A stretch of 64,000 nucleotides of DNA from Cryptomeria japonica (lineage: Eukaryota; Streptophyta; Pinopsida; Cupressales; Cupressaceae): NCBI RefSeq assembly GCF_030272615.1, contig NC_081414.1, forward strand, positions 52,845,636 through 52,909,635, in the 5' to 3' direction. The translations under genes were made by a program, and so were the position numbers. Of the stretch, positions 33,402-44,900 are shown in pieces; position 1 is the stretch's first letter; every line of letters starts with the position of its first letter. The notes under the pieces were generated by a model. The model saw only the letters and a list, made by a program, of their open reading frames with translations, was not told where the DNA came from and did no database searches.

Positions 33402-36400
33402 CAAGTCAAGAGGCTGTCAACCGAGGTAACCCACCTGAGGAATCAGAATAATCAACTCCAGAGCATGCAGAGGGCCAACCATGGCCAACACACGAACAAT
33501 CAGAATTTCCAAGGAAACAATAATCAAGGATTTAGAAACAATTATCAAGGAAATAACAATCAAGGTTTCCAAAGAAGACCATGGAATACAGCTCCAAACA
33601 ATGGAAATGTGGTGATGCCTTTGGACAATCCACCAAATGCGCAAAGTCAAGAGAACCCCTCTTCAAGCAAAGTGTTTTTAGCCGAGGCAGCCTTGTCCAG
33701 TTGGTGCAGACTCCACAACACGAACCAACATTCCGAGTTGCAGTGTCCTGAATTCAAGATTGCAGCCGACATTTTCCAACAGGAGATGCGTACTACTAAT
33801 CCACCTGAAAATCCTCCCACCACAGGGTACGAAATTGTTCCAACCACGCAGTATGGTCAAGCCATGATCGTTGAAACCTGCAGATATTCACAAGAAGAAA
33901 TTGATCAAGTACAAAATGGGAGATTTCCTCCAGAATCGGCCAATGGACCAATGGTACCACCAGGATCTCAGTTTCCGCCAGCATCTGCAAATGGACCTGT
34001 AGAGGATTCAGAGTACTATTTCCCACCATTGAATGACAGTGTCTTAGTAGAGGGAATAAAGGAAGTGTTTCACCAATCATCAGGAGGAGTCAACCAAAGA
34101 GTTTACCACAGGAATCAGACGAATCCTGAACCTTTAACAACATCGATTCCCCCAAACAATTTTTCAACTCCGCCAGACCCCCAAGCCAGCAATGTTCCAG
34201 AGTACCCGCAAAACACCCAAGAATACAGACAAAGAAATATTTCACCTCCCGCGGGAAATGAAATGAAAAGATTGGCCACCTTGGTATTGGATGAACTCAA
34301 GAAAGTCAAGGTAAGCCTTCCACTCTATGAGTTGCTCAAGGTGTCAGAAATTAAAGAGGCAGTGATCAATAGTTTGAGTGAACCTAGTGCAACAAGGTCA
34401 AATGTTCAAGCCACTATCAATGTGACTCAAGAGGAGGCCGATTCTCAAGAACAACCCGAACAAAATGAGTGCATGGTCCAAACTATAACCTTCCCAGCTA
34501 AAAAGGAAGATATGTTGGAAGGGAAAGTATTACTCAAAAGAGGCGAGATAAAGAGAGCTCAGCCTATAGTCAAAGAGAACCTCACTACTAACTTGGTTCT
34601 TCCCGAAAAGGAAGTCGCAATCAAGAAAGATGTTGTCAAGAGGGATAAATCTGCAAGCAAAGCCAATCATTCGAAAGAGGAGAGCCCAGCAAAGGATGAT
34701 CACTCAAAGATTAATCAAGTTAAACATCAAGAATTAAGTGAAGAAAATTCAGTGCCTTCTCAGGGAAAGGACGAACCCGCCCCATTCCTACTATCAGTCG
34801 GGATATTTGGAAAATTATTACACAATTGCCTTTATGATTCCGGAGCCTCAAGCAATGTCATGCCTTTAGCCATTTGCCAAAGACTTGGAATAACTCCCGC
34901 ACCCACCAAGAGAAAAGTCACTCAGCTTGACAAGACAGAAGTTCCAGTCATGGGAGAATTGAACAACATTCATATGCAATTGGCCGCAGACCCAAGGGTC
35001 CAGAATTTTATAGATATATCAGTAGTGGATATTCCAGATTCATATGGAATGCTCCTAAGTCGAGATTGGTCCCGAAAGTTGAATGGATATGTATCGACCG
35101 ATTTCGCACACATGTGGCTACCATGGAGAGGAGTTCCAAACCAGATTAAAATTGATAGCACCCCAAGGTTGAGGTTGATGATAACTGAATATGGGGAAGA
35201 CAATGAAGTCCTATTTTTAGAGTCCGACTTAGGAACGTACAAGCCCAAAGTGGAGGAAATCTTGATGATACAAGATGTACAAGATGAAGACACCCAGCAA
35301 GAGGTCATGGAATCGACGGAGATGGTCATTGAAAGCGATCAAGGATCCGACCAAGAGGACGAAGGCATGTTCGAAAACTTCAGGAGGTTCGTACAAAGAA
35401 ACATCCAGCAAAGTGTGCAACTTGGCAACCTAACATCCGTCCGAGATTTGCTTCTTCCGAATTGGTGTAGAATTCACAATGTCGTCCACTCAGAATTATC
35501 TTGTGCTTTATGCCAGACCGCATTGGAGCAAGTAAACAAAAGAGTCCCGCGGACACTAATTATAGAAGAAACTCAAGATTCAGAGAATGAAAGCTTTACA
35601 GAGACCGAGAGTTATGTGGAAGATGAGGTTTCGTCCGATACAACAAATGAAAGTCATGAAAGTCCAGAAGCAGACAATCAAGAAAATCAGATATGGACAT
35701 TAAGGTTCGACGGATCTAAGTCCAAACAAGGATCCGGAGCCGGATATGAATTGATTGGTCCTAAGGGAGAAACATACCTTGCCGCTCACAGATTGCAGTT
35801 CCCTTGTACCAACAACGTAGCAGAATATGAATCATTGGTTCATGGATTACTGCTAGCCATCCAAAAGGGGGTGAAGATACTGCAAGTATATGGAGACTCA
35901 GAAATCGCAATAAGGCAAATCAGGAAGCAATATGTTTGCCATGACAAAAGGCTAACCAAGTACAGAAATCGAGTCTGGGATTTAATTGAAAGTTTTGATG
36001 CTTTCAATATCAATTCAATTTATAGACATCAGAATCAAGTGGCCAATTCACTTGCACAGGCCGCGAGCTCATTGATTCCATTAGCAATGGAAGGATTAAA
36101 GAAGTTTACAATCGAGTTAATATCAGTTCCTTCAGTCCCAGACAACATTACCAATTTCCAAGTGTTCGAAGATGACAAGCACATTCTAGACTTCCTAACC
36201 AGCACGGACGTCTTCTTAACACAGATCATAGACGAAGATGAAGTAGGTGAAGCTGAGTTCGATGCCGAAGGAGTCCTGAACTTAAAGACAAACACTATTC
36301 CGAAAGGAATGGTTGAATTAGAAAGGATTTTTGATCCTGACAAGTTGAAAGAAAAGAAGAATCACAGCGTAGAAGGCAATATGTGTGACGCAATCAATCT

Positions 36401-39146
36401 AGGCGACGAGACACAAGTTAAGAATGTTTTCATTGGAAACTCCTGCACAGCGACTGAAAAAGATGGAATCCTGAAAAACATGAGGGACTTCCCAGACGTC
36501 ATCGCATGGAGCTATGAAGATCTTAAGACCTACGACACTGCGATTATCACTCACACAATCCCGTTGAAGCCAGGAAGCAAGCCATTCAGGCAAAGACAAA
36601 GACCCGTCAACCCTTTGTTGGAACCACTGATATACCAAGAAGTGAAGAAGTTACTCACAGCTAAGATCATCTTCCCAGTAAGACATTCAACGTGGGTCGC
36701 CAACCTGGTACCTGTTAGAAAGAAAAATGGAGAGATCAGATTGTGTGTTGATTTTAGAAATCTTAATAGAGCATCAGAGAAAGACAACTATCCGCTCCCA
36801 TCATTAGATGAAGTATTGCAGATCGTCAATGGATCACAGATGATGTCCTTCCTAGACGGATATTCAGGATACAATCAAGTCCTAGTCGAACCTGAAGATC
36901 GACTAAAGACTGCTTTCACTACCAAATGGGGAACATTTGCCTATAAGAGAATGCCTTTTGGACTCATAAACGCCGGGGCCACATTCCAGAGAGCTATGGA
37001 TATCGCTTTCAGAGATTTAATTGGTAAAAGCATTATTATATATATGGATGACATCACAGTTTTTTCCAGACAGAGAGAAGATCATGTGGATGATTTGAGA
37101 AGAGTCTTCCAAAGATGTAGAAGATACGGTGTCTCCCTTAATCCAAAGAAATGCATATTTGGAGTCACAGAAGGAAAGCTTTTAGGACATGTCATTTCAG
37201 AGAAAGGAATATCTATTGATCCTGAAAGGGTGAAGGCCATATCTACTATCAATTTGCCAGCAAGCAAGAAAGAGCTCAAATCATTTTTCGGCAAGATCAA
37301 CTTCGTCCAAAAGTTCATTACCGGATTTGCCGAGATTGTCAGGCCATTGAATGAAATGTTAAAGAAAGATGCAAAGGTTGAATGGACTCCACAAGCCAGA
37401 AGGGCATTTGAAGAAATAAAGACCGCAATCATGGAAGCGCCAGTTTTGATTAGTCCTGATTATCTCAAACCATTTTATTTATATTCCTTCGCTTCCGATT
37501 ACACTTGTGCCGCCATTCTCACCCAAAGAAGTGAAGAGAGGGATGAAAATCCAATTGCTTTCATGAGCACCCCGTTGAAAGATGCGGAACTGAGATATCC
37601 AAACGTTGAAAAGCAAGCATACGCATTAGTAAAGGCAGTTAAGAAATTCAGACATTACCTCCTGAGAGCCAAGATTTATGCAATAGTGCCTGATGCGGCA
37701 GTCAAGACTCTTCTCATGCAAAATGAATTAGGTGAAAGAAGAGGAAAGTGGGTCGCCATTATCCAAGAATTTGATATTGAGATACAGCCCATGAAACTTG
37801 TCCGAGGACAAGCTTTGGCGCAGACATTGGCAATAGATGGGCCAGGATTAGTCCAACAAATTTATGAATTAGAGGATGTCACACCTGATGAATGGTACAA
37901 AGACATTGTGACATATTTGCTTAATCACAGATGTCCTGTTCATATGACACCTACACAAAAAAGAGCATTAAGATTAAAGTGTCAATATTACATGCTTCAA
38001 GGATCTGTTTTATACCGTAAAAACTATGAAGGAGTATACCTGAGATGTGTTGGCAAAGACGAAGCAAAGCAGATAATTGAGCATTTCCATTCCAAGTTTG
38101 GAACCGGACATGGAGCCAACCTCGCCACAGCTCACCAGATCCTAAGAGCAGGATATTACTGGCCTACGCTTTTTAAAGATACATTCAATCACATTAAGAC
38201 TTGCCACACATGTCAAGTCGCAGCTATTAGAGAAAGAAATCGTGCCATGCCACTGAATCCCGTGATTGAAGCCAGGCCATTTGCTAAATGGGGAATGGAC
38301 TTTATTGGTGTCATCAACCCCGCATCCTCAGCACAACACAAGTACATCATTACAGCTACAGATTATTGTACCAGATGGTCAGAGGCACAGGCACTTAAGG
38401 TTTGTTCTACTGAAGTTGTAATCAAGTTTCTAGAGGAGAACATAATCACGAGGTTTGGATGCCCCTATGCATTGGTTTGCGACAATGGATCGGCATTCAC
38501 ATCATTGAGATTCTCAAATTGGGCTTTTGAGTACGGAATAACCCTCAAGTTTTCATCAAATTATTATCCTCAGGGTAATGGATTAGCAGAATCCACCAAC
38601 AAAAATTTGCTCAGTGTTATCAAGAAATTATTAGAGAGAAGTCCTAGAGAATGGCATACCCAGTTGAGATTTGCTTTATGGGCAGACAGAATCAGAACAA
38701 AGAACGCATTAGGCATTTCGCCTTATTTTCTAGTTTATGGCCAAGACCCAGTTTTCCCCATGCAACTCAGGATTCCAACCTTGAGATTCATTCAGGAGTA
38801 CATGGAAGACACTGATGCAGTACAGGCCAGATTGACACAATTGATGAATTTAGAAGAGAAAAGAGATCAAGCACTAGAAACCTTTGCTAAACACCAAGGA
38901 GTGGTGAAGAGATGGTTTGATCGACAAGCAAGAGTCAAGGCGTTCCGAATTTCAGACCTCGTCCTGTATTGGGACAAAGCACATGAGAAAAGAGGAGAAC
39001 ATGATAAGTTTGATAAGCTTTGGAAGGGCCCTTATCAAATTTCAGAGATATTGGGAGAAAATGCATTTAGGTTGCAGACTCTAACCGGAGAAGACATCCC
39101 GTTGCCTGTCAATGGGAGATATCTCAAACATTATTTCCAATCCTAA
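33378..39146 (+). CDS. Element B gag-pol polyprotein, open frame, 5'-truncated gag
   Basis: This is a continuous 1,922-codon frame. The first ~8 codons come from LTR4 sequence fused in frame to mid-gag (QVKRLSTEVTHLRNQNNQ), so the gag core is missing. Then come a CHHC knuckle, protease (YDSGASSN; Asp residue 487), a second CHHC-like motif (WCRIHNVVHSELSC) and archaeal-type RNase H (Asp 778, Glu 816, Asp 840, Asn 890 where Asp is expected). RT has YMDD (Asp 1224). The following RNase H lost two catalytic Asp (SFASDY for TDAS; ALAQTLA for AD.L). Integrase has HHCC and D1641, D1702, E1738 (D-35-E). The C-terminus is GPYQISEI.., without chromodomain. It could encode intact RT and integrase; transcription is doubtful because the 5' LTR is gone. 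Confidence 0.93.
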   Translation: MNGMECYEQVKRLSTEVTHLRNQNNQLQSMQRANHGQHTNNQNFQGNNNQGFRNNYQGNNNQGFQRRPWNTAPNNGNVVMPLDNPPNAQSQENPSSSKVFLAEAALSSWCRLHNTNQHSELQCPEFKIAADIFQQEMRTTNPPENPPTTGYEIVPTTQYGQAMIVETCRYSQEEIDQVQNGRFPPESANGPMVPPGSQFPPASANGPVEDSEYYFPPLNDSVLVEGIKEVFHQSSGGVNQRVYHRNQTNPEPLTTSIPPNNFSTPPDPQASNVPEYPQNTQEYRQRNISPPAGNEMKRLATLVLDELKKVKVSLPLYELLKVSEIKEAVINSLSEPSATRSNVQATINVTQEEADSQEQPEQNECMVQTITFPAKKEDMLEGKVLLKRGEIKRAQPIVKENLTTNLVLPEKEVAIKKDVVKRDKSASKANHSKEESPAKDDHSKINQVKHQELSEENSVPSQGKDEPAPFLLSVGIFGKLLHNCLYDSGASSNVMPLAICQRLGITPAPTKRKVTQLDKTEVPVMGELNNIHMQLAADPRVQNFIDISVVDIPDSYGMLLSRDWSRKLNGYVSTDFAHMWLPWRGVPNQIKIDSTPRLRLMITEYGEDNEVLFLESDLGTYKPKVEEILMIQDVQDEDTQQEVMESTEMVIESDQGSDQEDEGMFENFRRFVQRNIQQSVQLGNLTSVRDLLLPNWCRIHNVVHSELSCALCQTALEQVNKRVPRTLIIEETQDSENESFTETESYVEDEVSSDTTNESHESPEADNQENQIWTLRFDGSKSKQGSGAGYELIGPKGETYLAAHRLQFPCTNNVAEYESLVHGLLLAIQKGVKILQVYGDSEIAIRQIRKQYVCHDKRLTKYRNRVWDLIESFDAFNINSIYRHQNQVANSLAQAASSLIPLAMEGLKKFTIELISVPSVPDNITNFQVFEDDKHILDFLTSTDVFLTQIIDEDEVGEAEFDAEGVLNLKTNTIPKGMVELERIFDPDKLKEKKNHSVEGNMCDAINLGDETQVKNVFIGNSCTATEKDGILKNMRDFPDVIAWSYEDLKTYDTAIITHTIPLKPGSKPFRQRQRPVNPLLEPLIYQEVKKLLTAKIIFPVRHSTWVANLVPVRKKNGEIRLCVDFRNLNRASEKDNYPLPSLDEVLQIVNGSQMMSFLDGYSGYNQVLVEPEDRLKTAFTTKWGTFAYKRMPFGLINAGATFQRAMDIAFRDLIGKSIIIYMDDITVFSRQREDHVDDLRRVFQRCRRYGVSLNPKKCIFGVTEGKLLGHVISEKGISIDPERVKAISTINLPASKKELKSFFGKINFVQKFITGFAEIVRPLNEMLKKDAKVEWTPQARRAFEEIKTAIMEAPVLISPDYLKPFYLYSFASDYTCAAILTQRSEERDENPIAFMSTPLKDAELRYPNVEKQAYALVKAVKKFRHYLLRAKIYAIVPDAAVKTLLMQNELGERRGKWVAIIQEFDIEIQPMKLVRGQALAQTLAIDGPGLVQQIYELEDVTPDEWYKDIVTYLLNHRCPVHMTPTQKRALRLKCQYYMLQGSVLYRKNYEGVYLRCVGKDEAKQIIEHFHSKFGTGHGANLATAHQILRAGYYWPTLFKDTFNHIKTCHTCQVAAIRERNRAMPLNPVIEARPFAKWGMDFIGVINPASSAQHKYIITATDYCTRWSEAQALKVCSTEVVIKFLEENIITRFGCPYALVCDNGSAFTSLRFSNWAFEYGITLKFSSNYYPQGNGLAESTNKNLLSVIKKLLERSPREWHTQLRFALWADRIRTKNALGISPYFLVYGQDPVFPMQLRIPTLRFIQEYMEDTDAVQARLTQLMNLEEKRDQALETFAKHQGVVKRWFDRQARVKAFRISDLVLYWDKAHEKRGEHDKFDKLWKGPYQISEILGENAFRLQTLTGEDIPLPVNGRYLKHYFQS

Positions 39147-40099
39147 AATGCCAAGGCCTTCCCTTGTACATAGTTAGTTTAGTTTGCTTTCGTTGTTTTC
39201 CGTTTGTTTGTTTTCCTCGTTTTGCTTTTGCCCTTTTGTTTTTTAGTTTAGGTGTTTGTTGTTTTAGGTTAGTTTGTTTTTGTCCTGAGGGGTATCCATT
39301 TGACAGTGGGTGATTTTGTTATGTAACGCTCTGACTTCCTGCTGGATTGTTGGATGCATTTGGAAAATCATGAGGTCTTTTGGAATTACCAAGGGAGTTT
39401 CTTTTAATGAAGCTTTGAGTCAGGACGTATTTGCATTGAAGTAGATTAGTTTATTGAACTCACGTATTTTTGTCCTTCAGTTATTATATTTTCACATACT
39501 TATAATCTCCGAGTCATTATGGTTTACAGGCGAAGCTGTGATCAGTGAAAAATCTAAAGTCTAGCTTCAGCGCCACCGCAATCCTCAAACCCTAGTGAGT
39601 TTCACTACTCACGAGCCAAAGAATTGACAGAACTGAAAAGCAGTATCAAAAGAAAAGTTGAAAAAATGAGAAAAATCAAAAGAAAAAATGAGCTAAAAGG
39701 AAATATCAAATTGGCTAAAGGGAATTTACGAGTAACTCCATCGGGGCTATAGACGCCTGGCTGGCAATGGAGCAATGTTCGTGAGCTTGCGGCGATAACC
39801 TCGTCGGGACTATGGACATCTGACTGGCAGCGAGGCTCTATCCAGGATGCTTTTGAAGTTTAGACGAACTACGTAGCTTATCACAGGGGAACCTGAAGAT
39901 CATGATTGTCTTGTTGAGGGGAATTAACGCATTTGCACACACATGGGTAACTGTGGACTTGATACTTTGTCTCAATATGATGGTCTCTTCTTGTAAGTGT
40001 CTCTTAACTCCTGGATTTGTTGAGGGAAGTTTTCTGAGTTTTCTTTTAGAAGGATTGATTCCCAAATGTTTTGCAACATTTCTCAGTGGTGTCGCCAGA
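39147..40099 (+). other. Element B 3' untranslated region with twin hairpins
   Basis: It is collinear with 31374-32338. The twin hairpins recur at about 39737-39840 with the same stems and a slightly changed second loop. It ends CAGTGGTGTCGCCAGA directly before the LTR, as in A. No gene is seen. Confidence 0.7.
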
Positions 40100-40545
40100 T
40101 GTTGTGACCATTTCACACATCGCCCCATCGCAAATGGGGACCCCCTCTTTTTGCTTGTTTTTTCGCTCGTTTTCGCTTTCGTTTTTAGGGTTTTGTTAGT
40201 TAGTTGGTTGTCTGGATTTAGGGCCAAGCCTTAGGGTTTTAAATTTTGCCTTTTCAAGCCAAAATCCAGCCGTTTTTGAGAGCTTCTGAGCTTCCTTTCC
40301 TAGAATGCAAATTTTGAATGCAATGAATTCGCCAGAATGGTCTATTTTCAATTGGAATTTTGAATGCAGAGCTTAAATTTGTCTAAGTGTTGAAGATGAA
40401 ATGCGAATTTTTGTCCAATTGAATATTTTTGACCAAATTTTGACTTTTTTGAATTTTGATCCTGGGCATTGGAATTGATTTGTTTTCGCCTCGTGAAGTG
40501 TTAAAATGTGAAAAATCATGTTATTTTGGCCTGTAGGAGCAAAAT

Positions 40546-40908
40546 CGCTCCTGTCCCTCAGTGAAGGACGGGAGCTCATTTTCAAATATCTCATTGTCCT
40601 TGCAGAGTCCAGACAAATTTTACGTTTGAAGTGATGGAGAACGACAAGATCTTTCCATTGAATATAAATTGAAGATTTTTATGAGCACAGAAATGCCTCC
40701 AGGAGGAAAATCGCTCCTGTCCCTCAGTGAAGGACCGGAGCTACAATTCAAATTTCGCCTTGTCCTTGCAAGATTTTGAAAACTTAATGATTTGAGGACG
40801 TCCAAGGGAAGATGCTTTGCCAAATGAATATAATTTGAGATGCAAAAACGAAGGAGAATGACCTATATTGACCAAATCGCTCCTGTCCCTCTCCAAGGGA
40901 CCAGAGCG
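40546..40908 (+). repeat. Palindrome array in LTR5, three units at 166-bp spacing
   Basis: Cores begin at 40546, 40712 and 40878. The last has AGGGACCAGAGCG; the first two have GAAGGAC forms. Confidence 0.88.
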
Positions 40909-41238
40909 ATGAGGTACGTCCCTTTATTTTCATATTTTTGGCGCCAAATTAAACAATTCAAATTTCCTTAAATGCTAAATCAATTTAAAAATTTGAAAAT
41001 CATTTTTATTTAGCATTTAATATGGCGTTATTTCTTATTAATTATTTTTTTGCCTTATTAAAATAATCGAAATTCTCATTTAAAAACCGCAAGGCATTAA
41101 TAATTAATTATTTAATTAATAAAAAATCGATTTGAGCGCTCAATTAGGCAAGTCGGCCTTGTCATTTCATTGCAAATCATTTAAAAAATGGTTTTATTTT
41201 TATCAAGTCGGCCTTGAGGGTGAATTGTGATGTGAGCG

Positions 41239-41246
41239 CTATATAC
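41239..41246 (+). promoter_or_regulatory. TATA box upstream of Z in LTR5
   Basis: GCTATATAC follows GAGC in the context GAGCGCTATATAC, about 700 bases before the Z start. It is aligned with TATA motifs in H (19978) and LTR1 (12941). It suggests that Z has its own promoter, separate from the one at 45348. Confidence 0.6.
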
Positions 41247-41736
41247 GGGGGGTAAAAACTATCATTTCTACATCATTATTTTACCTCTCTACATGCGAAT
41301 TAAGGAAGACGAAGGAAAGTGCTAAGTGTGTTCAAAGATAGTGCGAATATTATCCAAGGTGGTGCGAGTTTCATTCATCCAAAGGTGGCGCTTCGATCCA
41401 AAGGGTGGCTCTTTATCCAAACCAAAGGTGATGCGAAGTATATCATCAAGTGTAGAGTGCGAATTACATTGAAGACCAAGGGTGGTGCGAATTTGAAGAC
41501 CACACCAAGTGCGAACTTGAGGATACATTGAGGCGAATTTGCTAAGGGACTTGGAGATTTGTTTGTGCGAACTTGAAGATCCATTTGAGACCACGTCCAA
41601 GGCGATAATTGAAGATCACGTTCTCTCCAGAGGTGGCGAAGTCAATTTTGAGGAGATCATATTGAAGATTACTTTATACCTCAATTTTGCCTAGGCAAAT
41701 TTTGTTTTTGCATTCTAGAGTTAGCTCTCTATCGAG

Positions 41737-41939
41737 GTATGGCGATTTAATTACTATTGCTTTATTCATTCATCGTCATATTTCAAATTTTGAATTTTGA
41801 ATTTTGAATCTCTTGGCTCAATCGTTGTATTTTAGGAAATGACAACTCTAGAGACTTATCATGAGGTTTCCTAAAATTTATCTCTCTTATTTACGTTATT
41901 TATTGCAAAATCTATTTCTTATAATGAAATGTTGTGTAG
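41737..41939 (+). other. Probable intron in the Z leader
   Basis: The donor context is GAG|GTATGG and the acceptor context TTGTGTAG|GTATGGCG, just before the Z ATG at 41942. The same donor and acceptor pair is kept in H (49319-49499). LTR1 has TTCTTGCAG just before its Z start. The proposed intron is AT-rich (203 bp). It is inferred from motifs only. Confidence 0.5.
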
Positions 41940-41941
41940 GT

Positions 41942-44900
41942 ATGGCGACCCCAAAGGCGGGAGCATCCACCAGTCGCTCGGCTCTCATGAAAGAAGATCA
42001 GAAGACCGAAGAAGTGGAGACCAAGATCGTGTCAAAGTGGAGCAACATTGGAGATACCAACTTGGGGAACTTTAGCACGAAGAAGTTCCGGGAGGTCCCT
42101 TACATCGGCAAGCCATCACCTGTCGCCCGGAGAATTATAGAGAGTGGCATCATCAAGGCGGCCGGTTTTCCTCCAGCTATTCAGTGCCACGAGTTGATGA
42201 TCGAGTGTGCCCGTCATTACAATCCACAGTCCAGGACAATTGTGTCCAATGAGGGAAACACTTTGGCGTACCTTTCAGAGGAAGCCATAAGTGAAGCCTT
42301 TCATCTTCCAGAGCACAGGGACATGATATACAAGAGCATTGAAGGAGCCAGATCAGTGTACGATGATGATCCAGATGCTTGCCTAAGCATAATCAACAAG
42401 AACTGGTTACTCAAGAGTCGTCCCCGTCTGAGCAAAGTACCGAACACACCACACAGGATTGATTTCCAGGAGGAGTACAGAGATTTGATTACTATGCTCA
42501 ACAGAGTTACAGGAGCACCTCATGCCTTCTATTTTGAGAAATGGATGTTTTACTTCATCCAGGTGATTGTTCAAGGAAAGGGTACAATACATTGGGCTAG
42601 GATAATTAGCCATTGCTTAGACGTACAGTTGAGAAGACTCAGGGCTACTAAGTCCTTCCACATGAGTTCATACGTCATCTATGCCTTAATCAGGAGCGTT
42701 GAGTACGCAGGACTACCTCACAGAGGACTGATTGGAAGAGGACCCGGCGAGGTCAGAGTTTGTGAATCCTATACCTACTTGCATCATCCACCAGGGAAGA
42801 ACTACAAGTTAATCAATGATACTTTCACGATGAACATCACAAGGACGTTGCAAGGAGGGATTCACAACAGATTATCTCAGGATGCCCAGGAATTCATCAA
42901 GAGGTACGGTGCTTGGTTCATTCAGTTTCCCAAGTTCACTTACATTAGAGTGCATGGATGTCCTTTACCTCCATACATGTTGCCGAGGTACCCGACAGAC
43001 AGGATTGTGTTACTTGAAGTAACAAGGCAGTTGGCAGCATATGTGAAGGCATTCAGACACAGACATCAGAATGGAGTTCAGGTACCTATTATTTTGGGTA
43101 ATTCAGTTGAGGTATGTCCCAATGTCTCAGCTATGGATGACGCAGAGAAGGAGTTAGCCTTGTATCCTTTTTCATCTTTTGCTTGGAGGAATAGTTTTGA
43201 TCCACATGGACATTTAGAGGAGACGGTCGGTAGAAGATTTAGACATGAGTACCAAATTGAAGATTTTATGATGAATCTCCTAGATGATCTCGAAGTGAAA
43301 CGAAAGATACATTCTAGATTGCCTTTGGATTTCATCAGGAAATGTAAGATTTACAGAGTGGCCGACCAAGCTCAGGACAACGGCAGGCACATCCAATCTT
43401 CATATGATAGAGAAAGTAAAACAATTAGTTTGAATTGGAATGAGCCCGAGGCCGTGGATTTAGATGATTTGATGGCACCAGTCTTGTCTTGTACTCGCAG
43501 ATGGGTAGACGTTCAGCATCAGAAGTTGAGAGAACAGGGCATAGCCATGTCTTTTACTTTGGAAGAAAAACCAGCTGAAGGTGGAGCCAGTGTTAGTGAA
43601 GGCAATCCTAATCCTAGGAATTCAGGTGAAGGTAACCTTCAATGTGCCAGTGAGGGCAATCTCCATTCGAGAGGATCGAAGAGAAAAGAAAGATCAGAAA
43701 AGAAAGAGTCTTCCAAGAAAAAGCAAGGTGCCAACAAAGATCCAACACCAGGTACTTCTTCCAGACCAGAGGATAGAACAGTTCGAGTGGAAGAGTCCAT
43801 GGAATCGATGGTACAGAATGATAGACAGGAGGAAGGACAGGCACAGCATGTTTCCATCCGATGGATCTCTCCAAGACTATGATTTAGATAATGATAACGA
43901 AGTAACATCTCCTCCCAGACAAGAAGAAATAGTACATAAAGAAATTCAAGTTCAAGAGACAAGATCAAATATCCCAGATTGGTTGAAGGAAAGATTGACT
44001 AAGGTGATCGTAATTGAGGACGAGGACAGTGCAATTGATTTAGAGAGCCTTGTTGGACGTTCACATATGACAACAGAGAAGAAGAAGGCTACAAAGATGT
44101 CCAAGATGATTCGAGATGAGACTGGATCTAGAAAACTGCAGATAGCTACACCGGCAGCAGACAAATATGAGGGTGAAATCCTAGCAGAAGACTATCATAT
44201 ACAGACTATTGAGTTAGGACCATCCACAGCAGAGCAGACTTTAGATGATGCCACCGACACATTTGAGGCATTGAAGGACAAGCTTAGAGAAGAAGTGGAA
44301 AAGAATAGAAAGCTTGAGAGAGAGAGAGGTGCATGGAGGACATATTTCAGTCACATCAATGAACCTTTGGGACGTCAGGATCCAGTTAGATCACCATTGC
44401 AGGCATTGCCCCTTCAATCAATCAATGAAGCAGAAAGATTCAGGAACCTGGTCCAGCGTACATGTGGTTGGATGGATAGATCTCACACGGTGGCCATTGA
44501 GTTTGTTACAAGGATGTCGAAGATCACCCACCAGGCTATCCAAGTTCTTGAGATTATCCACAGATTGATGGCAACAGTAGCTGCATTTGCCCATACCAAG
44601 GACGTTGTCATCCCTGTCTTGAAAGTTATAAGACACACATCCAGAAGAATTTTAGCACAAGAGAGGATCTTAGAAGGTGATTCTCACAGTTTGTTTCAGT
44701 GGTCAACCTTACTCCATATAAAGAGTGTTCTCTTCGAGGACATCAGTGTTAGATGTGGTCAAGTTGAGGAGGTGATCAATCCGATCCAGGACAGAGTATT
44801 TGAGGTACTTCGTACCATTCTTGGCAGAAGGATCGAGGTCGAGACAGATGTGGATTTACAAGAATTTGAGGATAGAATTAAGATCATCTTTCGCAAGGAC

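Noticed and set aside
41942-43300. Z N-terminus as a plant mobile domain protein
   Set aside because: Only a loose resemblance in tone (short aromatic and Leu-Pro motifs); no motif strong enough to name the family without a profile search.
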